Shown here: positions 33,315 through 46,183 of the stretch, piece by piece
Layout: every line of letters begins with the position of its first letter
Position numbering within the stretch: the first letter of the stretch is position 1
Assembly (NCBI GenBank): GCA_000469685.2
Contig: LS997564.1
Span: 19,493,460 to 19,557,459, forward strand
From: Haemonchus contortus
Taxonomy: Eukaryota; Nematoda; Chromadorea; Rhabditida; Trichostrongylidae
Length of the DNA: 64,000 bases
Direction: 5' to 3'
Made by a program: the position numbers and the translations under genes
Notes under the pieces: generated by a model
The model's database searches: none
What the model saw: only the letters and a program-made list of their open reading frames with translations
What the model was told of the DNA's origin: nothing

Positions 33315-34817
33315 CAACAGCGACAGCAGCTTTGTCTAATGCCGGAACAAGTTCATTTTGATATGATTCTTATAAAATTGGCTTTACTTCTTCATTTCGA
33401 CGTTTGTTTATTTCTTGAACTACTTGTTTTTATTTCATCAAACGCCTATTGCTCAGTCATTTTTTCGGACATGCCGATCGTGACTACGAAGCTGTACTCG
33501 CCTGTTGATATCACATCTTTGTTTATTGTCATTTGCCTCATTTAACTATCTTCAATGCCACTGTTTTATGCTGTCAATACTCGATTATACAAGCAGATAT
33601 AACATTTTCTTAGTTGTTCATAAATGCCATTTGAAGTAGTAAAAGAACTTCAAAGGGAGCGTTTCTTTCGTTTTGTTACTCACCTGTCAATGAAGTAGCA
33701 AGTTGACCAGAGCAAATGGCATTGATTTCATCTCATGGTCCGAAGGTAAGACCTTTCTCAGCTGAACCAGGTATAAAATTCGTCCGATCACTTGAGAATC
33801 CCTGTCCCTGTACGTTAGCCAATGTGTAGAGCGATACGCTCCGTTTGAGTTCCACTGTTGTGCCGAATGGTTCGTGAAGAAGCGACTTCTAGGCTGTTGC
33901 GTTGAGGCCAATTCTTGAAATAGCTATTAAAACTAATTCTTTATTGGATAAATGGGTTTATGAATCGGAGGTCAAAACAACTTTGGGTTCGGATGGATCA
34001 TCCGATACGAGGGAGAGCGAATAAAGAAGGATAGAGGGAAATAGAAGAAAAAGCAGGATTCGCGGCATAATTAATGGTTCCGGCTGCCCTTAGAACATAA
34101 ATCAAACGGAAAAGAAAAATTGCGGTGAAGTTATTTACAGCATGAGCGGCTATTTAACTCCAGAAACTATTTTCATTTTCAGTTCGACTCCCAGCAATTC
34201 TTCATCTCGAACAATGCCCTTTGTGAAATCTGGCCAGCCCTGACCTGAAGGGCTGAGAGATGCAGCTGTGCAGCACAATGACCCTTTTGCTGGCATTCTG
34301 CAGCACATAAAGAATGAAGGGAGCCAAGAGGCTATGAATAATCCTTACGCGATTTCAAATGCCCTGCTATAGTCATGCATGCACCGATAAAGTTTGTGCT
34401 CGGTTGTGAACTGGATCAAGAAACTTGTGTTGAGCATCTCGAACTTATCGAGCAGTTGAGCATCTCGAGCTCATCGTGCAAACTATTCTACAAAATATGT
34501 ACGTAAAATTCAGACGGATTCCACATGTGAGCTATAAGTTGGGTAATTGGTTGGATAGATTGATTGGCAGTAGCCCTCCATCAAACATCCCTCTCATTTT
34601 TCTACTTTTTTGAAGTACGTTTGGTGGAAATGCCCTTTCATTTGGGAACAGTTTTACAATCTGATAAACAGTGCATTGTGGGTGTCTTCCCCACAGATTT
34701 TATGTTGATTGTCTGATTTTTTTTCGAGCGCATGAAATTTGAGCTCCTATTGATAACGGTCCTCACAAAAAGTCAATAACGTTTTTTTCAGCGGTATAAT
34801 CACATAACTTCGCAACT

Positions 34818-35105
34818 TTGTATCACTTGGAGGTAAAGCAAACCCTTTTCGAAAACGATATGCTGCTTGGGTGCGCATTTGTAAAGGAGCCCTCACTGGC
34901 TAGGCTTCTTCGGCAAACAGGAACTATGTATGAGAAATCAGGCCAACCAAGTCTTACATTCCTCCGGGATCGTGCAAATAGTCAATTGGAAAGAGACTTG
35001 ATTGAAAGGAGAAAAGCACTGACTTTTACGGGATTGATTCCAAATCGGAGTCTATCAACGCCAAAGGACTTGATCCTTCATACTCCACATAAGGGCTTAC
35101 TATGA
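34818..35105 (+). CDS. Hypothetical protein, probable 3' terminal exon
   Basis: This 95-codon frame has coding-like composition in its second half (GQPSLTFLRDRANSQLERDL, RRKALTFTGLIPNRSL) and ends at 35103-35105. An acceptor-like TTTTTTTCAG lies at 34782-34791, and TTTGTAAAG just before the best-looking part (34887) could be another. No domain is recognised. The start Met may not be used. It might belong with exons near 31.8-33.3 kb. Confidence 0.4.
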   Translation: MYHLEVKQTLFENDMLLGCAFVKEPSLARLLRQTGTMYEKSGQPSLTFLRDRANSQLERDLIERRKALTFTGLIPNRSLSTPKDLILHTPHKGLL

Positions 35106-35155
35106 CTTTTTTGTTTTGAAATTGACTGGTTTTTGAAGGCTTTTTATAACCTCTT

Positions 35156-35217
35156 GTCCCTATCAGTATACCAATAATTACGCTTAGTCCCTATCAGTAT
35201 ACCAATAATTACGCTTA
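35156..35217 (+). repeat. Perfect tandem duplication, 2 x 31 bp
   Basis: The unit GTCCCTATCAGTATACC... occurs at 35156-35186 and 35187-35217 without differences, which indicates a recent local duplication. Confidence 0.95.
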
Positions 35218-36889
35218 TACTGCTATTAAACTCTTTTTTGTTATCCCTTTAACAGCGGGTGGAACAGACGTTCGAAAACGTCCTTTTTTCAATAATACTA
35301 CGCCTTCTGTGGCGTTCTAGCTTCCAATTTTTCCTCTCTGTCTCTTAGAAGCAGAGTTAATCTGTGAATTAAAACACTTGTTTCTTGGCTACAAGACCTG
35401 GGCAATGGTAAGCAAGTGCCTCTACTATTTTCATGAGCGTGGGCCAACTCTCATAGCTAATCCTGCTTGAATTGTCGGATTTTGCCACGTTTCTATAGCT
35501 AGAGCTTTCAATCGGTTACTCATATTTTAATTGCCCATAAACATCATTTTTACAAAACAGCTGTTATTGCTTAGTATACTTTGCTTATCTACTGCTGTTG
35601 TCCTTTTCATATGTTTACCTTTTAATCACCCAATGTTTACATGCTGACAGTATGGCGACCCTCAAATTTTCGCACCCGATTAGGATTGACCAGCACCTAT
35701 TCGCAAACCGATCATCCCTGCGATTGCTTTCCCATAGAAGTTTGCACATTCTGGCTTGCGTTGTTCAGAAATCTTCCATGTGCCAGCTGGGCATGGTCGG
35801 ATGGGAGCACTGATTTCGACAATAGTTCTTCTCGTAATGATCTTTTTTGAAGCGGAATCTGCTTGTAAAGGTCACAAAGGTTCCGAATTCATTATGCCCC
35901 TCTGCAATCGGAGCTGCTCAAGATAAAATGCCTTCTTCTGTGTTGATCGACTGAAGGCTCTTTCAAAACATGCTGGAAGTAATTACAACCTCTGTCAGGG
36001 TTGCTTCCTTTTCATTGTGTAGCTCCTCTGAACCTTCAATGCGTCCTCGTCCTTCTCCTCCCGGGTAGCAGCGCAGCTCCTTTCGAAACAGTATGAAATT
36101 ACCGACAGGGTAGCGGTTGATCTTGGCGAGTAATTTGATATGGTACTGTCTGTCAGCGCTAATGTACACACCTTTGTCCATAAGAGACCGGTTATTTTCG
36201 GCTTCTTCCACCTACATTTGCTCATTTATAGTGGTTACATATAAGTGAGACTGGTGGCAATAGTGCTGGTATTTTCCGACTTCATGTCGAGCAAACAGTA
36301 TTTACAATTATACTATTATTATTTATCTTTTCGGGAACCTAATCAAACGGTCACTCAGAGTAGCTGGTCTGCTATGCTGCTGTGTTGCCAACCGTTCAAC
36401 GCCGAAAAAACCAATTCGAGATTCACGTTTAAATAAATCCTATTTCTTGCTAATACGGCGAAACAGTAATTTATTCTTCCTTAAAACGAGGAGCAGTTGA
36501 CAGACTTTGGATTTGTACGTTTGCACCTTTCCAAAAAGTGTTCTGAAGGAAGAAAGAAGCATATTTTGTCAGAGCGGTAGCAGCCCTGACCGATATATCA
36601 GTCAGCTTTCAAAAGTCATTTTCTAACCTAAAAACTTCCCGATCCTGGCTAGAGTTCGAAAGAGAGGCATTTTGAAAAGAAAAATAGCTGAAAGTCAAAC
36701 GTTTTACCTCTCCTACGCTTGGGAGACAAGGCTTAGAAACAAATACATAATTCTCGCTGAAAGAACATTGATTAAATCATGGACCAGGAAAGAGTGGATC
36801 AGCAGAACCGGGAGAGCGGAAGTGCAATTTGCTCACAGTTCACTGACCACGATGATTATTTTTTATTCTCATAGGCTCGCCTATAATAT

Positions 36890-37850
36890 TTTGTCGCTTT
36901 TGCGATATAACTGTGCTAGCGTGGGTGCCCTGCTCGGGGAATTTGGCTCGTTCACTGCTTCAAAAGAAAAGTCTGACCGATGGACCAGCGACCGGTTTGG
37001 TTCGTTTTGTTTGACGTCTAGGCGCGATCCAATCGGTAACCGTCTTGGTTTGTTCAACGATCATCGCGGAAATGCATGACGTGTTCAGCCTGCCTGACTT
37101 TTGACTTCTCGGCGTGTAGACTAGGTCATTGACCCTCGATCCTCCAGTATGGGGAGAATCAGAGCACAGTCCGTCCCATATGTAGCTCTTCACCAACTCT
37201 TCATTCTTCAACGACTGAATAGCATTAGGAGAAAAACGAAAAAGAATAAGGAATGTCCTACTCATTCTGCCTTCGATGATAGGTGGGCAGCCCGAGAAAG
37301 TTCGTGATTGCCTTCTCCACTGCCTATAGGCTTGCAGCGACTGTTTCATGCCCGCAGTTCGCGCAATCCACCTTCGGCGTATCCTCTCAAACGTTAAGAC
37401 CGTCGTTTCTTGAGTTGTGTCTCTGGAGTCCCTGTGTGAAGATTTTCAGCTACTCTTCTAGAACTAATCTACAAAGTCGCCGATCTTTGCAAAGAAAATA
37501 CTATTTCATCTGCAAAGCTTCCCCAGTTTACGTATAAAAAACTTCCTTCCAGCTCATTCTTCTTGTAACATGACGTCGGGCGTGAGAATTTTGATAGGGC
37601 TGATTTGGCCTCACCTCTTCAATCACATATCGAGTTGTCAGTTCTCGTGTGGTTCGATGTTGGCAAGAACAGCGACACCACCGACCCCTCTACGTTCGCA
37701 CTTTCCAAGGTACAGTTTCCGTACAGTTTCGAAGATAGCGCGAAGCAGGATAGTCGGGATCAGCTATGGGCCTGCTCAGAAAGCCGAAATGTCCCTTACT
37801 TTGCCTCATGGGAGCTCCTTTAGAATTGGAGTAGTAGAGTATAATTGCTG
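36890..37850 (-). pseudogene. RTE LINE relic, internally deleted
   Basis: On the minus strand, the endonuclease piece RRGVGGVAVLAN (near 37670) is followed about 500 bp later by C-terminal sequence: YTPRSQKS near 37100 corresponds to the KKSKIRWAGHV region, HFRDDR near 37075 to SDDRW, and TVTDWIA near 37040 to AVTDWIP. Frames are heavily broken and the RT domain is missing. The family is clear, the limits are approximate. Confidence 0.65.
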
Positions 37851-37963
37851 AATTCTACATAGGTTGGGCCGCAACTCACTGTATATGCATTCACTACGAT
37901 ACCGCTTCTCTGAATGGAAATCGAAGATGAGGGTGCATCCCACGAGAGTGGTTGATCAATGTA

Positions 37964-38471
37964 CAGTAGCGCTCAAAAGTATTCGGCCAAATGCTTCTTC
38001 GGTCGAACTTTTCAGTCGTAACTCCTTTCCTACTGGATCTAATCATGCGAAATTTCAACATGTGTAGCATGGGTGTGGTGTGAATATTTACCACTATCAA
38101 CCTGGGATCTGATTATGTTTCAGATATCTAAAATGGCTTGAACAAAAAATCAACTGGGAATACGAATGTTGGTCTTTCTAGGAGCCCTTTCCTGTTCGCC
38201 ATGTCTTAAGTGTACGAGCACTAATGTCGAACACAGGAGAGAAGAAAAACGTACATAAGGTCGGAATAACTGCAGACGTCACAAACTTGCTTTCAGCATA
38301 GTCTACAAACGCCTCCCCATTAGTATGTGGACATGGCTGCTTTCAGTCAAGTAGTGTTGGCCAGTGGAAAATATGCGTTAGCTGAACATATCTTAATTTC
38401 ATGCGATTTGCTCCACTGATAAAAAAAGTCACGGCCTCAAAGGCTTGGCCAAATACTTTCGAGCTCTACTG
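37964..38471 (-). mobile_element. Tc1-like MITE, complete, 508 bp
   Basis: Termini CAGTAGCGCTCAAAAGTATT and the inverse of CAGTAGAGCTCGAAAGTATT are flanked by TA. The interior is the reverse complement of the 3336-4758 copy without its mariner insertion. It has no coding capacity for transposase. Confidence 0.85.
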
Positions 38472-39069
38472 TATATAATGTAATATCGCGTTATACATGT
38501 ATGGGTTTCATATACATGAATTTAATTTAGTCTTGAAAGGAAATTTGAAAACCAAGGGTCAGTTCATGGCGGGAGGTGTGCGCGCGAAGCGTGTCGGGTG
38601 TTCGTGTGTTTGGCCGGAAATAAATAACCTCTGCTATCATTCACAGAGGCTCCAAATATGAAAAGGGTGCAGGTGCCGAGCTAGTAAATTATTATAAACA
38701 CTCTTTCCCTCGTCTTTTTCCAGAGGTGTATTGCCTACGCTCTGATTACGATCCTTATTTTTTTTACGGACTTTAGCTTTTTGATTGGATCAACTCAGAA
38801 GAAACCTTTGAAAAGCTCACAAGAAGCCCTATGGATGGTTTAAAGACTTAATTGTTGCTAGTTGAGGGAGGAATTTTTTGTGTTAGGTCGCAAGAGAGTA
38901 ATAAATCATCGGTGGTGAGAGAGCTCTGATTGAAATATGACCCTTCCGTCATCACGAACTCATTCAGACTGACCAGTGTTTATTTCTCTTCCATTTTTGA
39001 TTGAACCTACGTTCAACTGCGCTTCTCCTCTACGGCTTATCAGGTGCTCTTAAGAGGTCGAAATTTCAG

Positions 39070-39240
39070 CATATTCTAGGCACTGGAGATCGGTTTGTGA
39101 CTTGCATTTCGGCATGTGATTGTGCTGAATATGATTTCAATGAAGAGCCGCGCGAGGGAAAAGTAGAAAACGTTCAGAACAGACCTACAATGCAGTCACT
39201 GACGCTTGGAACTGTGCTAATTGCCGGACTTCTCTTCTGA
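39070..39240 (+). CDS. Hypothetical protein, probable terminal exon with a C-terminal hydrophobic tail
   Basis: After AAATTTCAG at 39061-39069 the frame reads HILGTGDRFVTC, ISACDCAEYDFNEEP and then MQSLTLGTVLIAGLLF before the TGA at 39238-39240. A Cys-rich stretch followed by a spacer and a 16-residue hydrophobic end suggests a GPI-anchored or membrane-anchored extracellular protein, as in nematode Ly6-like proteins. No upstream exon is identified, and the frame stays open further 5' (39001). Confidence 0.35.
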   Translation, partial: HILGTGDRFVTCISACDCAEYDFNEEPREGKVENVQNRPTMQSLTLGTVLIAGLLF

Positions 39241-40289
39241 TTCGGTTTTCATTTGTAGAACAAAATTGAGCAATTTATTTTTAATATGTTGCAATGTGTC
39301 TTTGGGCTACCAAAGCTACTGCTACCGACCAGTGAATTAGACTACTGAATTAAACAAGTAATCTGTCGTCAAATAATTCCACGCCAACCGAAGTTGAAGA
39401 GCAGGAGTGTGAATTTCACCAGTGGGCGGAGCACTATGGAATGAGTGAGCTCTTTGCCACGATCTTTCACTTCTCTCAGACCTGTTGAGTCAGACATTGT
39501 CTCGAAATTCTCATGTTCTTCTGAACCAGGCTAGAAACAGTTTGGCCAATTCACAAAGAAAAGCGTTCCATTTCGACGTGTCTTGCTATGGACTATGTGG
39601 GACCAGAACCTTGAAATGGTTCTCTCCACTGGTCGAAAATTCATGATTAGGTTGTGTTTGTTGAATATCATGGCATGAAAGTTGAAATGGCTGCCCTTAC
39701 AACCCTGAATCATATTTGATTTCGTGATGATTCATCCACAAAAAGGCAGTTCCTCTTTTTGGTATTGAGTTCTATTCCAAACTGACCGTTCTCGTCCTTC
39801 GTTTTTTTCCTTTCCCCTGGAGAAAGAGTTGAGGATTACGGCTGAAAAGCATCTTATCAACTTGAAGAGATGTTATTGTTCACTTTGGGCCTCATTCTAC
39901 TAATTCCGATTCTATTCGAATGTGTTGACAAGCACTTACCACTCCGACAACTAGAAACCTCATCGTTTTCTTCAATTCAAGTACTCAAAACTTTTTGTAT
40001 GATTCTCACCCAATAAAAGGTTCACGGCGCATTATAAAAAGGCATCAATGGTCAAACAAATTGGCTATTAGCAGTACAGAACAGCAGAAGCGATTTCTAG
40101 GTAATTAGATAAGAGTCTATTAAAGGTATTCCTTTGTAAAGAAGTGTTACTTCACAGGGCGCAGTACATTCACTGATCTCCCATCTTAAACCGTGGAGGT
40201 CTTTTGATGATACTTTCCCGTATACAGTGATTGGTGCGGTCAGAGATTAGTGGTTTCCATGCATTCACTCTTCCGAGAAATCTGGATAT

Positions 40290-40428
40290 CTCACAAGGTT
40301 GGCGATTTGTGGGCAAAACTCCAGTCTCGGACGGGACTCGAACCCGTACTTGTCCTTCCCGGGGACAAGTACGGGTTCGAGTCCCGTCCGAGACTGGAGT
40401 TTTGCTCACAAATCGCCAACCTCGTGAG
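40290..40428. repeat. Inverted pair of tRNA-derived SINE segments, near-perfect 66-bp hairpin
   Basis: Arms 40290-40355 and 40363-40428 differ at two positions around a 7-nt loop. Each contains a perfect B box (GGTTCGAGTCC at 40374-40384 on plus, mirror on minus), but there is no A box or cloverleaf, so this is not a tRNA gene. The arm sequence AGTTTTGC..CACAAATCGCCAACC recurs diverged at 46755-46785. Confidence 0.85.
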
Positions 40429-42440
40429 ACTTTCGCTTCGCGCACTGCGGCGTTAAAATAGCAGTTAACAAAACATCAAATCTGGATATCATCTGACCGT
40501 TTTCGTAAAACTGAAATGGGACTAGGCATGAGAAGATACCAAAATAACAGGGGTGAAGTATACCGTTCCCATTCTTAGAATGATATTGGATGGAATACGA
40601 TAAATTCCAAGCAAATATTCCCCCTCCAGTAGTTTGTCAGTCTACCAACAGAAAGACGAAGAATTCATATAGGGGCTCATCGCCATGCAATACAACCCAT
40701 GCTTATTGTTTCACATATTGACATTCCACCGTTTAATTGAACATGTATGGTAGGTTTTCTGACGGCAAAAACCCATTATGGGCAGAAGCACCGTTTTTTT
40801 CCTTCAAAATGTTCTCCCTACAATCCGTCGAGGAGTTTCCTCGATCGCTCTTTTTTTGTGTCCCAAATTCCTTTTTTCATCTGTAAGTTCGCATTGAAGA
40901 TACACAGAAGTGGTGTAAAAGCAAATAAAAAATGCAATTTCTCGAAACTGCTCAACTTCTTTAAGAAAGGTTCTCCCATTCCTTACCGTTGTAATAAAGG
41001 TACCCAACAAAACCGATAGGCTTTTTGTTTCATTTTTTTGCTGATATATCATCTTGACCCTGTCCTTCTGGAACGAGACCTTCAACTTCCCTGTTCCTGA
41101 TGGTGTGTTCCTGAGCTTTCCTCGTTTGTGCCCATGGTTTCCATCTGAACCTTTTCCACAATTATGTCTGTCTTCCTTATTGTTGTTGCAGTTGTTCTTA
41201 CTTGCTGATGTCGGGGTTGCTATTGAGCCGACCACGACCAGATTGGCGAGGCACGGAGGGGGGCACATTCACATTTTTGGCAAATAATCGTATCATAGAG
41301 CACAGCGCTTTTCAAAGACTCGTCTTCCATGTCAGAAAAATGGCAGCTTCACACGATAAATCCCTTCAACCCTTCCTTTGTGATGTTAGTATTCCCTTAT
41401 GATTATGTACACAACATATATGGACCTCTTTACACACTTTTTGGAAGGAATTATCGGTAACGGTGACCAGTGCTTTTCTCCCACTACAGACACTTCATAA
41501 TTACTGCATTATGATATACTCTTTGCTGTTCAATTCATCTGGAATACGCCAGACATCCAACTTCGATCGCACTTCGGGGAGCGTCCGTAGGTGCATGCTT
41601 CCTTTGCAGTTGGTTCTTATAATGCATTGCCAATCGAATGGCCTTCCTTTTTCTGAACTATGCTTTTCTCGATACTTCAATCCCCAAGATCAAGTAAATA
41701 TTGTGCAGAATTCGATCGTTCAAAGTGAGCAACGAAACCCTGCTGAGAGTAGGTCGCTCAACGGTAATTCTGAACTCGTCAGGTTGCTACTCATCTGCTC
41801 TCATCCCATTCTCTCCTTTTGAAAATGATAATAAATATAAAGTGTTCTTGAGTTGATTGCGTCTGATCCTGCTTGACGTAAAGCGGTTCAGCCCTTCACG
41901 CCGCCACCACATAGCATTGTGTCAACAGCTATTCATCGCGTGTAATTTTTTATTTGCCAAGCTTATATTATAAAGTATTTTCCATGGCCATCGCTTGAAT
42001 GAGTTTACTGGTGATTGCATCGCTATATTTTGTGTCGATGTGGAGAATAAGAATATTATAGAGGAAAGCTCGTCGTCTCTGCTATATTTAAGCACTCTTA
42101 TAAGCACTGAAATCTGAAAATGATCGATTTAGATATCGCTACAGTGGACTCCCATCCTGTAACAACACCCCAACTAACAGTGCGGCAAGAACACTACTAG
42201 CAGATGTCTAGTCTGGGCACGAGGATTCACTAATTGAATCATCAGTAGAATATCAGAGTTTCTATTCATGTGCTGGCGGTGAAGAGGAGATAGTACAACA
42301 TTTCACACATCACATTCTTTCTCTGTTTGAGTGTTTTTCTCTTTAATTCGCCATTGAGAATAAGTCTGGAGTCCTAAATATGATATCACGGATGGCGCTG
42401 GCTAGTACCTGGCTTACCTGTTCCACGAGTCTGTTTCCTC

Positions 42441-42780
42441 TTGTTTCCACTTTTGGTATTTATGGTTTTGTTCTAGCTCTTCTAGTAAATTAGGGTGATA
42501 TAGTTGCTCGATATCACTATCCTGTAACTCGGTATACTCGTGTGCCGAAGTGCAGGCAAGCTTCCCCTGTTCCTTTGGGACACTATTGCCGACTGGTGTA
42601 GGTATTGGAGTTGTAAGGCAATTAGAGTCGATCTGATTCTCTACCGCACTACTAGCCTTCTCTATTTATAGTTTTGACTCTATTTATGGTCTGTTTCCAC
42701 TTCTGGTATATATGGTTTTGTTCTGGCTCTACTCGTAAATTGGGGCGATATAGTTGCTCGATATCACTATCCTGTAACTC
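42441..42780 (+). repeat. Direct repeat, 2 x 90 bp, 250 bp apart
   Basis: Copies 42441-42530 and 42691-42780 share TGTTTCCACTT.TGGTAT and GATATAGTTGCTCGATATCA with six or so differences. They are non-coding. Confidence 0.85.
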
Positions 42781-44948
42781 ACACAGTTATTCGAAGATGA
42801 CTAGACTCTTCTTAGCGAACCACTATAACCGCTATGTCTCACCCTTTTTAAGGCGCGTGAAATGACACGCATGATTAAGTAAATAAATAGAATAAATTTA
42901 AGCTCTTGCTTCTACGAAACCCGTGCATCACGTAGTGAGTTATTCCGCCCTCGTTATATTCGAATTCGGCCATAGTGGGTGGCCTGCAAACACAATGGTG
43001 TGAAGACCCGTCTCGTCATCACTCAATCAGATCTAGTTGTCAACATTTCTTTTCGCGATACTGCCCAAACTCTTGCGTACAACCGATTTCTCCTTCAAAA
43101 CTGTTTACTTTTTGTTTGGAGCAGACGTTGACATGCGATATTGAAACACGCCATGCCGTCAAATAACGCTCCCTCCTTCCTTTTCTGCGACCGATTTTTT
43201 TTTATCGAGAAACGCAGAGGGGTTGCTCGGGCGTTGTTCTCTACACAATAACACAAACCAGACGATGTACACGTCAATTCTCTCGTCCTCCCAGATGAAT
43301 CTGATATCGATTACCCGACCTCAGAGAGATGGAGCTTTTGGTTGACCTAATCGGGTATCAACCTGTCACATGCGCAAGTTCTGAGGACTCGATCCTCGGA
43401 TCGTGCTCGTAAAAGTGCGTCTCTTGGTGATGTGATGCAGTTGGATTTGTCGAGGGCAGCCTCCACTGAGCATTATTAGGGAGGTGTCCTTACCAGTTGT
43501 GCATACATATTCCAAGGTCATGCTAACCGTTCTGGAGCCAATGAAGAACCGTGGCCAGTTGAAATGCTTATTGCTTCCAGATCGAATTTATTGGGTTTTC
43601 GGCTATTAGTTTATTATTCCCTGGAGTAACGAGGTGATCAAAATGGATTACCCGCTTACGTTGCAATCTTGAAAAGGCTCAAGCCAATATTCATAATCGG
43701 AATTCGAAATTGCTTTTACTTTCTATTCACCCACTCCAGTTTATTCAGTTTATTTTTTCAATAATGTAGCTCTTGTTGAGAGTGTATGCTGAAAGAAGCT
43801 TCTCTTCCCTACACACCACCTATTCGTGTGAAAACCGAGGGTCACACCCACGGCCAATATTTTAGCCGCATTCTTCATCATTCCAGATAAAAATAGATGT
43901 GGTGTGCTAGTGAAAAAAGCTGAGCTGTTCGGTGATGTGCCCGATCTTGACTGATTCAACTGCCCGTACCCTCACCACTTGGCAGCGCCTCACTTGCCCT
44001 CCGAAAAAATGAGCCACAAGACCAGAGAATCGTATGTGACTAATTGTATTTGTGTGACCAATGGTCCTATCAAAGTAGGGACCGGCAATGATTACCAACT
44101 AGATATTCCAAGTGAACTTCAGTATGATTGAGCAGCAAAAAAGACATCCTCTTGGAAAGCTTGTAGGAACTTTAGCTGAGGTAGCTCACTGACGCTCTCG
44201 ATTAGTCTTCTGCTTTGTTGGAACTCCGCTACTTCTGGTAATGTAACTCTTCGGCGTCTGCGGCGACTACGGGCGTTTCACGTCCTTGTAAGATTTCAGG
44301 GACAGGTTATAGAGCCTCGTACAACCACCACTCACACTGTCTGCAACTCGGAAGGCAGGATGAGTCTAAGCATTCTCTATTTCTGAGTGTCAACTTTTCG
44401 AGTGCTGGACGTGCTTGGAAGGGTGCCAACAATGAAGATTTGTTTATTTTCTGGCCGTCTACCGTGCAGGCGTGGCACAGGTCTCAGCTTTTCTACAGTT
44501 CCTGTTTTGTGGTCATTTAACGACTACAAACACATTCGAGACGTCAATACGATTAAGAATAGAAGTTGAGCGCTAGGCGTATCCGTCAGAAGAGAATGAT
44601 TAACAGTTTTGTACCCTATTTTCATTAGTACAAGATACACAGCCCAATAGTTTACGTCGAAATCCTGTTGAACCCAGTCTGGGATCCTACCATGCTGTGA
44701 TTCACTCGAGTCGGCTTACTCACAGAGGCCTTTCCATGGCAAACGTTACGGAGCGAAGGGATTGGCAGCACCTTACATGCCATCGGAAATCTTTCGCAAC
44801 TTCGGGACTGTTGCTAATGCTGGGAGGGAGATATACTGATAGAGAGAGTGCGAAAGGAGATGCGCACCCTTCATACTATATTATTGAACTCTGCTCTTCA
44901 ATCCTTCCTGAGTAGAGGGAACGTTGGAGGAAATTACCTCGTAAAAAT

Positions 44949-45347
44949 TTAAAAAATAAAGCTTCTCGAGTTTTTCATGGGGATTGCATAATCTATTCGG
45001 GTAACTATTGTAGGTTCATGAGAAAGGATCAATAAAATGATTTCCATCGGCCTATGTTCCCTAGAACATATGTATTGCACGTTTTTCACAGCTGCCGACG
45101 GGTCTTTGCTGCTTGCAAGAAGTTCCGCTGTTTTGGTCAAAACAACACGCTGGACGTGCAAACGACCCGCCGAGACGGGGCGTATTTTTCTGTTTGGCAT
45201 TCGACCATTGGCTTTCTTCTTCGGAAGAAAGACTCTAATGGAGTTAGGATGGTGGCCTTGCGATCCAGTGGTGTATTGCTTTTGTGACGGAGGCGTCCAC
45301 GCGTGTCCGGCTGGCGTAGAAGTCAGCTGGGAGCTATCAGTCATCCG
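44949..45347 (-). CDS. Hypothetical protein exon or open frame
   Basis: The 131-codon minus frame opens after a possible AAAATCTAG acceptor and is rich in Ser, Thr, Pro, Gln and basic residues (SQLTSTPAGHAWTPPSQKQY, RLHVQRVVLTKTAELLASSK). No domain is recognised. An overlapping 162-codon plus frame (45037-45525) also exists, so chance openness in this GC-richer patch cannot be excluded. Confidence 0.28.
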   Translation of the reverse strand, partial: RMTDSSQLTSTPAGHAWTPPSQKQYTTGSQGHHPNSIRVFLPKKKANGRMPNRKIRPVSAGRLHVQRVVLTKTAELLASSKDPSAAVKNVQYICSREHRPMEIILLILSHEPTIVTRIDYAIPMKNSRSFIF

Positions 45348-46183
45348 CCTAGATTTTTTCCACGGCAGAAAAAGAGCTTTTTTCGGACGTCACATTTCTT
45401 ATGGATGCGTCCTCGTAAAAAATCTGCTGGGCATATTGCTTCGTCATGTCATCTTCTCCTGTATAAGAGGGCTTTCTGAGGATCTGGGAACCCCAACGTC
45501 GAATCTGCTCACTTCACCGAACTGAAATGCTCTACGCTGATTTCGGTTTTTCTTTTGGTTGTTGTCACAGGCCTCTAAGCATTTGAGGATTTATTTGATG
45601 CAATTTTTCTCAGGATAATTAGTGTCCTTCTCGATGTTTTCGTCTTTCTTTACGGTCCTCACTGTAATTAACCAGTTCCGTATAAGATCAGAACACCGTT
45701 TGAACTCACGAGTAATAATAATGATGCATCATAATGCATTAACCCCCCTACTGGACCAAAATGTTTTGTAAGCAAATAAAGTAAGTGACCAGGGCTCAAT
45801 ATGTCTTTCCTTCCCACAGTCCCCTATGTCTTTTCTACACTTGGGAGAGAATCAAGATCAGAGCCAGCAAAACCCATTTCACATAGTGTCTCATTGCACC
45901 GGTACCTCGTCCAAGGGTTCTCCTAGCAGCCCTGCTTTCATGTCCACTTGTTTCATGTCACAGTAATTCGTTTTCTGAACTGGCCTTTCCTCTTCCTTAC
46001 CTATTAAACAGTTCCATTCTTCAGCTTCATGACATGACGTCATACTCTTAACTCTGAATAATATCTTTGCTGTGCATCGTACTCCATATTTATCATACTA
46101 CGAGATCCCGCTTGCGGTGTCCTTCTCGGTGGCTTTCAAGCCGTAGCTTGCCAGCACGACGGGATGAGCCCATTCAGCCAATA

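Larger units (their letters stand above)
31651..36889. other. AT-rich DNA with isolated candidate exons
   Basis: Outside the exon candidates at 32600-33314 and 34818-35105 and the tandem repeat at 35156, no repeats or genes are recognisable. An open frame at 31771-31986 (MANLSSFLSDLIPVGM...) after ATTCTCAG might be another first exon; support is weak. Confidence 0.4.
38472..46183. other. AT-rich intergenic or intronic DNA
   Basis: Apart from the features at 39070, 40290, 42441 and 44949, I see only short chance frames here. The 154-codon minus frame at 41268-40804 is Asn/Lys/Gly-rich with no domain and has a donor-like GTAAGA inside it. Confidence 0.4.

Noticed and set aside
40321..40428. 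tRNA gene suggested by a perfect B box
   Set aside because: There is no A box, acceptor stem or anticodon arm. The B box sits in an inverted SINE pair.
40804..41268. 154-codon minus-strand frame
   Set aside because: It is low-complexity at the start, has no domain, and contains a strong donor-like site. Support was insufficient.
45037..45525. 162-codon plus-strand frame
   Set aside because: It overlaps a minus-strand frame of more protein-like composition, and no domain or splice support was seen.
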